A stretch of DNA of 10,862 nucleotides from the NCBI GenBank assembly GCA_022866645.1, contig JALHUQ010000141.1, positions 1 to 10,862 of the forward strand, given 5' to 3'. How positions within the stretch are numbered: position 1 is the stretch's first letter; each line of letters begins with the position of its first letter. This DNA is from Woeseiaceae bacterium. Lineage in GTDB: Bacteria > Pseudomonadota > Gammaproteobacteria > Steroidobacterales > Woeseiaceae. Both the position numbers and the translations under genes were made by a program. Below the pieces are notes generated by a model, which saw only the letters and a program-made list of their open reading frames with translations, ran no database searches and was not told the DNA's origin. Positions 1-5,250 of this stretch are shown here, one piece after another.

Positions 1-1813
1 TAAGTTTGGCTTGATTCTCAGTTGTGCGATCGTTATTTGTGGTGCTGGCGCGTGTTCGGGCGAGCCCCCCGCCGACACAATTTATCGCAATGGCAGCATC
101 TACACGGTCGACGCCAGCAACAGCACACAGGAAGCATTGGCCGTAAGAGACGGCGTCATTGTCTATGTCGGCAACGAGAGCGGAGTGGATAAATTCATCG
201 GTCGCGATACGGAGATCGTCGATCTGTACGGGCGGATGATGATGCCCGGTCTCGTGGATGGCCATATGCACCCGTTGTCGGGTGGCCTCGAATTGGTGAG
301 TTGTAGCCTGAATTATGAAGCGCTGACTGTCGAGCAGTTCAGGAACAGGATCCAGGGTTGTCTCGATCGCAGCCGCGACAAGGAGCCGGACGGCTGGCTG
401 GAAGTCGAGAGCTGGTTCCAGCAGAACATGCTGCCACCGGGTACCGAACTGAGCTTCGTGGACCTCGATGTGCTCGATACCGAGCGCCCAATCCTGGTCC
501 ACTCATCGTTTGGACACACGACCCTCGCCAATTCCCGGGCGATGGAGCTTGCGCAGATATCGTCTTCCACGCCGGATCCGGAAACCGGCAAAATCGCTCA
601 CGATGCGGACGGATGGCCAAGCGGAATCTTTGAAGATGCCGCGCAAAGTCTGTTCGATGATCTGCTGCCCGAAACGACGGAAGCGGAGCGGCTTGTCGCG
701 GGACTGGCGTCGCTTGAGGAGATGAATGCGCAGGGCATTACTTCGATTCTGGATGCGTCCGCCGAGTTCTACGATGTCAACGTCTACGCTACGCTGCAAC
801 AGCAGGGGAAGCTCACTATTCGCACTCACTTTGCTGTACTGGTTGGGGCGGAATCCGGCCAGAGTGCCGATGAGGCCGTAGAGTCTGTCCTGGCGATAGC
901 GCGGGAATTCGACCAGGGACCGATCACACCGCGACCAACGATTACGGTACGCAACGCGAAACTGTTCATGGATGGCGTAATTACTGCGCCCTCTTTCACC
1001 GGAGTAATGCTCGAGCCCTACCTGATGAACCAGGGTACGGAATTGGACCCCGACTGGGTCTCCAGCGATAACAAGGGCCCGGCACCATACTTTGCTGCCG
1101 ACGACCTGAAGGCGTTGCTGCTGAAGTTGGCTGCCGCGGGCATCGATCCGCATATCCACTCCGACGGCGACGGCGCGACCCGCTACGCGCTCGACGGTTT
1201 CGAGGCCATGCGCAAACAGTACTCGCCGCAGGACATCCGCGCGGCAATCGCACACGTCGAGATCGTGGATCCCTCAGATTTCGCCCGATTCGCCGAACTC
1301 GACGTTATCCCGGTTCCTTCTTTCCAGTGGGGCAAACCTGCGTCGGATACGATCGAAGGCGCCAGGGACTATCTTGGACCGGCACGTTTCAAATACACGC
1401 AACCGCAGGGATTCCTGCACGAGGCCGGAGCAAGAATTGCCTATGGCAGCGACTGGCCAGTCGATCCACTCAATGAGTGGTTCGCACTGAAGGTCGGCAT
1501 CACGAGAACCAACGCTCCGGACGCCGCAGCGCAATACGCGGGACGGCTTGGCGAGGATCCCGGTCTGAGTCGTGAGACTGCGGTTCGTGCGATCACAATC
1601 AATTCTTCGTACGAGCTGCACCAGGAGGCCGAGACCGGCTCGCTGGAAGTCGGTAAGTTCGCGGACCTCATCGTGCTGGATCGCAACCTGTTTGAAATTC
1701 CAGCGGAAGAAATTGCCGACATCAAAGTACTACTGACCGTGGTCGGTGGAGAGGTGGTGTACCCGGCAGGCGGATTGACTTCGGCCGATTCACTGCCGGA
1801 GATAGTGCAATAA
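1..1813 (+). CDS. Exported amidohydrolase, YtcJ/NfdA-like (amidohydrolase 3 family), 5' partial
   Basis: Predicted metal-dependent hydrolase acting on amide or N-acyl type bonds; the substrate cannot be read from sequence. Numbering from the first in-window start (TTG at 11), the family landmarks are: H85-x-H87 in DGHMHP (metal ligands), K317 in NAKLFMDG (the family's conserved lysine position), H381-x-H383 in DPHIHSDGD, H415 in AIAHVEI, and D481 in YGSDWPV (the catalytic/metal aspartate). The C-terminal segment around GKFADLIVLD is the usual return to the beta-sandwich domain. The N-terminus is a hydrophobic stretch followed by GAGACSGE, which fits a lipobox with the modified cysteine at C15, so the protein is probably anchored in the outer membrane facing the periplasm. 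The frame is open to the left edge (codons begin at base 2) and reads K-F-G before the TTG, so the real start and the positive n-region probably lie upstream of the window. The 3' end at TAA 1811-1813 is complete. Confidence 0.9.
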   Translation, partial: KFGLILSCAIVICGAGACSGEPPADTIYRNGSIYTVDASNSTQEALAVRDGVIVYVGNESGVDKFIGRDTEIVDLYGRMMMPGLVDGHMHPLSGGLELVSCSLNYEALTVEQFRNRIQGCLDRSRDKEPDGWLEVESWFQQNMLPPGTELSFVDLDVLDTERPILVHSSFGHTTLANSRAMELAQISSSTPDPETGKIAHDADGWPSGIFEDAAQSLFDDLLPETTEAERLVAGLASLEEMNAQGITSILDASAEFYDVNVYATLQQQGKLTIRTHFAVLVGAESGQSADEAVESVLAIAREFDQGPITPRPTITVRNAKLFMDGVITAPSFTGVMLEPYLMNQGTELDPDWVSSDNKGPAPYFAADDLKALLLKLAAAGIDPHIHSDGDGATRYALDGFEAMRKQYSPQDIRAAIAHVEIVDPSDFARFAELDVIPVPSFQWGKPASDTIEGARDYLGPARFKYTQPQGFLHEAGARIAYGSDWPVDPLNEWFALKVGITRTNAPDAAAQYAGRLGEDPGLSRETAVRAITINSSYELHQEAETGSLEVGKFADLIVLDRNLFEIPAEEIADIKVLLTVVGGEVVYPAGGLTSADSLPEIVQ

Positions 1814-1961
1814 ACCATCTCAAGTACAACTCAAAGCCGTACAAGACTGAAGATGAAAGCAGAATCTGATCTGCAGTCAGTTGGGCTTGCGACGCGCACG
1901 ACGGCGATAGAAACCCTACCCTTTTTGATTGGTCTCACTTAAACAGCTCACCAGTTTTTCG
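1814..1961. other. Convergent intergenic gap, no gene
   Basis: 148 bases lie between the amidohydrolase stop and the ankyrin-gene stop on the other strand. The only structure I see is a weak 5-bp hairpin (arms GCAGA 1859-1863 and TCTGC 1870-1874) without an adjoining T-run, and an isolated T5 near 1922-1926 without a stem. Neither makes a convincing intrinsic terminator for either gene, so termination here may be Rho-dependent. Confidence 0.6.
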
Positions 1962-3659
1962 TCAGCCCTTCCCGATGACGGCGAAACCACGCAGCGCATC
2001 GCCGGTCATGACCATGGCAACCGCAAACCCGATGACCAGGAGCACTACCAACACGATCCAGCGACCCTTCCTGTGCGAGGCAACGAAGGCATGGGAGGAC
2101 ATGGAGTTTGCGAGCGAGAGTGCAAATAGAACGAACAGCGCGAATGCTCCAAACAACGTCGCAAGGACCGCGGCACCCAGGCTGTTTGATCCCCACAGAC
2201 GAGGGATATCTTCACCGGCAGATACATACATTGCCGTTGAAAAAGCCCAGGCAATAATGTGGACCACGACGATCAGGACGCGATCGCGAAGCACGTGCGT
2301 GGCGCCGGTCGTCCTGATCCGCTGCACCAGCCGCTTCCTTGTATAGAAGAAACCGCCAACGACGAGCAGCACGACTACGATCAAGAGCGGTCCGATGAAA
2401 TTGTTCGGGTCCACATTGCGGAGCCGGCGGACGATGGAGTCTTGCTCCGCTCCCCGCTCCGACAGGGCTCTGGCCACGTCCGGGTAGTCTCTGCTCAAGG
2501 CTTCGTGCAAGGCGGTGTTGCCCTCGGCGTTACGTACGTTAATTGCGGCGCCGCCATCCAGCAGTGCCATGACGACCTCCCGATGCCCGCCACCTGCGGC
2601 AAAGATCAGGGACGTGTTGGAACCATAACGATCTGTTGCATTCAGGTCCGCTCCGCGCTCCAGCAAAGCCCTGACGATTTCCATCTGCCCGGCGCGCGCC
2701 GCATACATCAGGGCGGTACTTCCCTGGAAGTCCGGCGCGTTCACATCCGCGCCTCGCTCCAACAGCAGTTTGACGAGCTCCGGATTCCCTGCTTCAGCCG
2801 CACCGGCCAACGCCGAGGATCCCGCATTCACCTCGGCACCCCTGGCGAGGAGAGCGGCAACGACGTCCAGGTGTCCTGCCGCCGCCGTGCGGGCCAAAAC
2901 GGCGACACCGCCATCGCTTGCAACGTTCACGTCGGCGCCCCGCTCCTGCAGAGCGGTCACCACCTCTAGATGTCCTGCCGCCGCCGCCTCATATAGGGCG
3001 GTGATGCCGTAACGATCCTGGGCGTTGACGTCCGCGCCGGCGTCCATGAGCACGGTGACGACATCCAGGTGTCCCGCTTTCGATGCCTCCAGCAAGGCGG
3101 TGAGTTCTTGTGACTCTTTGCGCGCGTCCACGTCCGCGCCCCGCTTGATCAGCGCGGTGACCACATCCACATGTCCCATCCTGGCCGCATAAAACAGAGC
3201 GGTCGCGCCAAGTCCGTCCTGTGACGGCTCCCGCGCGTCCACGTCCGCTCCTGCTGCCAACAGCGCCTCGACAATGCTCGTTTGCCCGGAACTGGCTGCA
3301 TAGCTCAGTGTGTTGCCGTCGTTGGCGTTTGCTCCCCCTGCCAGCAAGGCCGTAACGACCTCCAGCCGCCCGGCGTATACCGCATCCCACAGGACTTGGT
3401 CGTAGTCCGCATTCACGTCCGCGCCCAGCTTGATCAACGCGGTGACTTCGTCCGCATTCCCTTCGCGTATGGCCTGACGCAGGTCGTAGGCCAGTTCATC
3501 CGCCGACTGGGCAGCGGCAATGTGTGGCGCCAGTACGATAGTGATGACGATGGTGACAAGCGCCAGCATCAGGAGGCGACCTCGGGTGAAGCTGCGCCTC
3601 GGCCCAATCACGATCCGGGGCACCAGAGTGCTCGCGCTTTCTTGTCTTGTTATGGTCAT
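1962..3659 (-). CDS. Exported ankyrin-repeat protein with four-helix membrane C-terminus
   Basis: 565 aa from ATG 3659. Residues 1-50 form a long signal region: a basic n-region with PRRSFTRG at 20-27, a hydrophobic core at about 29-44, and a likely signal peptidase site AAA|QS at 50/51. About eleven ankyrin repeats follow (roughly 57-408), each of the form TALxxAAxxGHxxVVxALLxxGADVN; the first and last are divergent. The C-terminus has four predicted membrane helices (about 421-439, 461-479, 495-517, 534-551). The loop after helix 1 (RKRLVQRIR) and the loop after helix 3 (ASHRKGR) are basic, which by the positive-inside rule puts them in the cytoplasm and the ankyrin domain in the periplasm. 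Ankyrin repeats bind proteins; the partner is unknown. An in-frame TTG at 3686 gives nine more residues but lacks a ribosome site, whereas AGGA lies 8 nt before ATG 3659. Convergent with the amidohydrolase, divergent from the next gene. Confidence 0.85.
   Translation of the reverse strand: MTITRQESASTLVPRIVIGPRRSFTRGRLLMLALVTIVITIVLAPHIAAAQSADELAYDLRQAIREGNADEVTALIKLGADVNADYDQVLWDAVYAGRLEVVTALLAGGANANDGNTLSYAASSGQTSIVEALLAAGADVDAREPSQDGLGATALFYAARMGHVDVVTALIKRGADVDARKESQELTALLEASKAGHLDVVTVLMDAGADVNAQDRYGITALYEAAAAGHLEVVTALQERGADVNVASDGGVAVLARTAAAGHLDVVAALLARGAEVNAGSSALAGAAEAGNPELVKLLLERGADVNAPDFQGSTALMYAARAGQMEIVRALLERGADLNATDRYGSNTSLIFAAGGGHREVVMALLDGGAAINVRNAEGNTALHEALSRDYPDVARALSERGAEQDSIVRRLRNVDPNNFIGPLLIVVVLLVVGGFFYTRKRLVQRIRTTGATHVLRDRVLIVVVHIIAWAFSTAMYVSAGEDIPRLWGSNSLGAAVLATLFGAFALFVLFALSLANSMSSHAFVASHRKGRWIVLVVLLVIGFAVAMVMTGDALRGFAVIGKG
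2436..3491 (-). repeat. Tandem ankyrin-coding repeats, about 99-nt period
   Basis: About eleven in-phase units of roughly 90-105 nt encode the ankyrin repeats. At DNA level, recurring blocks such as gtccgcgcc (plus strand, encoding GAD) and gtgtcc/gatgtcc-type blocks (encoding GH) recur at this spacing. The units have clearly diverged from each other, so this is a protein-level repeat array rather than a recent DNA duplication. The units with the longest linkers are the third and fourth (residues about 140-153 and 178-187). Confidence 0.75.
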
Positions 3660-3667
3660 GGCCGAAA

Positions 3668-3671
3668 TCCT
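3668..3671 (-). promoter_or_regulatory. Ribosome-binding site deciding the ankyrin-gene start
   Basis: On the minus strand AGGA sits 8 nt upstream of ATG 3659. The longer alternative, TTG at 3686, has only A/T- and C-rich sequence before it and no purine-rich site, so the ATG is preferred. Confidence 0.6.
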
Positions 3672-3807
3672 GAGTGTCCCGCACAAAACGATATTTTGGG
3701 GTAATGAAATTTCGGCATAGTCTTCGCTGGGTGACGAACAGTAACATGTATTCTTCTTTGCGTAGCGACGCTGGCCGAACGGCGAGGGTCGAGCGGACTG
3801 CCGAGAA

Positions 3808-3823
3808 CGTGAACTCGTTCACG
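3808..3823. promoter_or_regulatory. Perfect inverted repeat, candidate operator
   Basis: CGTGAAC-TC-GTTCACG has 7-bp perfectly complementary arms around a 2-nt centre. The centre-to-centre arm spacing of 9 bp is close to one helical turn, which suits a dimeric helix-turn-helix regulator. It lies about 70 bp upstream of the start at 3893 and immediately upstream of the AT-rich tract. As RNA it could only make a 6-bp stem with a CTCG loop, without a T-run, so it is not a terminator. Function is inferred from position and symmetry only. Confidence 0.4.
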
Positions 3824-3877
3824 AAGAATTAAGTCAAATTGTTTTATATCTGTCTATGTCCAATCGGGTGAATGGAC

Positions 3878-3883
3878 AGGAGG
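3878..3883 (+). promoter_or_regulatory. Shine-Dalgarno AGGAGG deciding the start at 3893
   Basis: A full AGGAGG lies 9 nt before ATG 3893. An earlier in-frame ATG at 3872 would place this site inside the coding sequence and has no ribosome site of its own, so the start at 3893 is chosen. Confidence 0.8.
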
Positions 3884-3892
3884 TCGGAACGT

Positions 3893-4513
3893 ATGGCCGC
3901 ATCGCACGATCGTGTAGTAGCCGTTAGCAGTTTGCGTGATTTCTTCCGTGAATCGATCAACTCTGCGATCGATAACCAACATGTGGAAGTCGATCCGCAC
4001 ACCAGCCACTATGTGGTCAACCTCCTCACGCTCTTTGCGCGCTCCGAAAAATTCTACAACGCAGATGATGAACACTGCGGCGTCCGACCACTGGCATTGA
4101 TGATGGCCGACGCTGCCGCAGCGGAATCTCGGGAGCGGCGCTCGACTTCATTGCAACGCATAGGCGACGTCGCATTATTCACCGCGGGTTTCTTTGCCGA
4201 CAGCCTGGCGCATCGGCCAGTGGACATCGACTACTACGTCTCCATGGGAGGTGGTGCTTACGGGTCTTTGTCTGACGAGATCAAAGGCACGACTCGCGGC
4301 ATGGCGCTGGTTAATGTATTCCGCGAACTGGCAAGAAAGTTTCTATCGCTGGTCGATGTACTGAATGAGGTTCGCGATGGCGCACGGCTATCCGCTGACG
4401 TGGACGTGCTTCGCACCTACGAGGTTTGGCGTAAAACCGGCAGCAAGCGAGCGGCAACAATACTCGAACAGAATGGTGTCGTACCAATTTTCGGCGCATC
4501 GAAAAAACACTGA
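3893..4513 (+). CDS. Conserved-looking protein of unknown function, first of a coupled pair
   Basis: 206 aa starting MAASHDRVVAVSSLRDFF. I do not recognise a characterised family. It appears soluble and mainly helical: no signal peptide or membrane helix. Blocks that look constrained are HYVVNLLTLFARSE near the N-terminus, GDVALFTAGFFADSL at about 91-105 and the glycine-rich DYYVSMGGGAYG at 113-124, followed by an amphipathic helix-rich tail (FRELARKFLSLVDVLNEV) and EVWRKTGSKRAA. The glycine-rich block is not a Walker A or Rossmann motif. The start is set by AGGAGG 9 nt upstream. The stop TGA (4511-4513) shares its last base with the start of the next gene, so the two products are probably made in step and may act together or form a complex. 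A dyad at 3808-3823 may control the pair. Coding reality is well supported by length, ribosome site and coupling; function is unknown. Confidence 0.85.
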   Translation: MAASHDRVVAVSSLRDFFRESINSAIDNQHVEVDPHTSHYVVNLLTLFARSEKFYNADDEHCGVRPLALMMADAAAAESRERRSTSLQRIGDVALFTAGFFADSLAHRPVDIDYYVSMGGGAYGSLSDEIKGTTRGMALVNVFRELARKFLSLVDVLNEVRDGARLSADVDVLRTYEVWRKTGSKRAATILEQNGVVPIFGASKKH

Positions 4514-5160
4514 TGCTGGCCGAGCTGCAAAGCTTCATCGCTGATATTTACGACGCCGATTGCGGCCACCGGTTGCACGACTTTCTAATTACCGACCGCG
4601 AGCTCGCGACGAGGCTTGGCCGCAATGCGCTGCCTGGCAATATTGAAGAGACCGTACTTGTCGCTGAAGATGAAGACGGAATTGCAGTGAGCGTATTTCT
4701 GGATGAAGCACTGTTGTCGCGGCTCGACAATGCGGATCCAATGAATAAGCTGCGAGCAGATCAACTTCCCGATTTTGTAGTGGTGCTCGAGGGCATTAGT
4801 CACTTCAACTATATTGGCTGGTGTGCGGGCCGTGATAAAACCGTGACCCTGCTCGAGCTCGAGCTTCAGGCAGAAATCGACAAGTTCGTAACCACAGCAC
4901 TGCTGGCGCAGAAGCAGGAGGATTTTTCCTTGCTGCGGAATCTGCACCGCTTGTTGTTTGACGAAATCGCTTATGAGCCAACGCTGACTCGAAAGGAGCG
5001 TGAGCGATACGAGCTTGCAAACAGCTATGCCGCGCGATTCTGCAGGCAGCTACTCGATCGCGTGTCGCGCGATAATGGAAATGAGCAGTTACGCGAGTTC
5101 TATCGGCTGACCCAAGCGCAGAAAATGAGCTACATCCACACTCTCGCCTGGGAGAGTTGA
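4513..5160 (+). CDS. Conserved-looking protein of unknown function, second of a coupled pair
   Basis: 215 aa, starting MLAELQSFIADIYD at the ATG that overlaps the upstream stop in TGATG. There is no Shine-Dalgarno before it (the preceding bases are A-rich), so translation probably depends on ribosomes finishing the first gene. It appears soluble, acidic in the first half and helical in the second, with no signal peptide or membrane segment. Notable blocks: DFLITDRELATRL at about 24-36, SVFLDEALLSRL at about 60-71, a hydrophobic-aromatic stretch VVLEGISHFNYIGW around 96-109, and TLLELELQAEIDKFV around 118-132, then a basic-acidic helical C-terminus ending YIHTLAWES. I see no catalytic signature I can name. 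I do not recognise the family; no function is assigned. The following gene is 90 bp away with its own candidate promoter. Confidence 0.85.
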   Translation: MLAELQSFIADIYDADCGHRLHDFLITDRELATRLGRNALPGNIEETVLVAEDEDGIAVSVFLDEALLSRLDNADPMNKLRADQLPDFVVVLEGISHFNYIGWCAGRDKTVTLLELELQAEIDKFVTTALLAQKQEDFSLLRNLHRLLFDEIAYEPTLTRKERERYELANSYAARFCRQLLDRVSRDNGNEQLREFYRLTQAQKMSYIHTLAWES

Positions 5161-5191
5161 GTAGGGACCGGGGACGGATAAGAGGAACCCT

Positions 5192-5220
5192 TTGGCATTC
5201 CCCCCTTAAATCGGTAGGCT
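5192..5220 (+). promoter_or_regulatory. Candidate sigma70-type promoter for the TolB-like/TPR gene
   Basis: TTGGCA (5192-5197, five of six matches to the -35 consensus) and TAGGCT (5215-5220, three of six matches to the -10, with the key T-A and final T kept) are separated by 17 bp. Transcription would begin near 5226, giving a leader of about 25 nt before TTG 5251. The spacing is ideal but the -10 is weak, so this is tentative. Confidence 0.4.
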
Positions 5221-5239
5221 GGCGTCACCCGATCGGCAC

Positions 5240-5243
5240 GAGG
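5240..5243 (+). promoter_or_regulatory. Ribosome-binding site for a TTG start
   Basis: GAGG lies 7 nt upstream of TTG 5251. No ATG or GTG exists in frame between the preceding gene and this point, and the protein reads naturally from here, so the TTG start is accepted. Confidence 0.55.
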
Positions 5244-5250
5244 CACCCGT

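Larger units (their letters stand above)
3660..3892. promoter_or_regulatory. Divergent intergenic region, ankyrin gene / unknown gene pair
   Basis: This 233-base region must hold the promoters of two divergent units. The right half (about 3824-3865) is distinctly AT-rich, with a run reading caaattgttttatatc, and is the likely promoter area for the plus-strand pair, but I could not fit a convincing -35/-10 pair with normal spacing. The left part (about 3684-3715, with atattttgg and gaaattt) is the AT-rich side facing the ankyrin gene; again no clean hexamer pair. A perfect inverted repeat lies at 3808-3823. Confidence 0.5.

Noticed and set aside
503..1255. 250-codon open frame on the minus strand
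   Set aside because: It lies wholly antisense to the amidohydrolase, whose catalytic motifs are intact across this stretch. The translation is arginine-rich with no recognisable domain, as expected of a shadow frame in GC-rich DNA.
1859..1874. Hairpin GCAGA/TCTGC as a terminator between the convergent genes
   Set aside because: Only five base pairs, AT-containing, with a six-base loop and no T-run on either side.
2259..2969. 236-codon plus-strand open frame opposite the ankyrin gene
   Set aside because: Its repetitive, Gln/His/Arg-rich translation simply mirrors the ankyrin-coding repeats on the other strand. There is no ribosome site or known domain.
3660..3686. Longer ankyrin-protein start at TTG 3686
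   Set aside because: No ribosome site precedes it, and AGGA at the right distance supports ATG 3659.
3893..5160. Coupled pair as a toxin-antitoxin or defence module
   Set aside because: Both proteins are over 200 aa, show no nuclease, kinase, TIR, NTPase or DNA-binding motif I can see, and no mobile-element context is present.
5161..5190. GGGACCGGGGACGGATAAG stretch as a mobile repeat or hairpin
   Set aside because: The G-rich text resembles some short dispersed repeats, but there is no second copy in the window and the possible pairing (AGGG with CCCT) is too short to support a structure.
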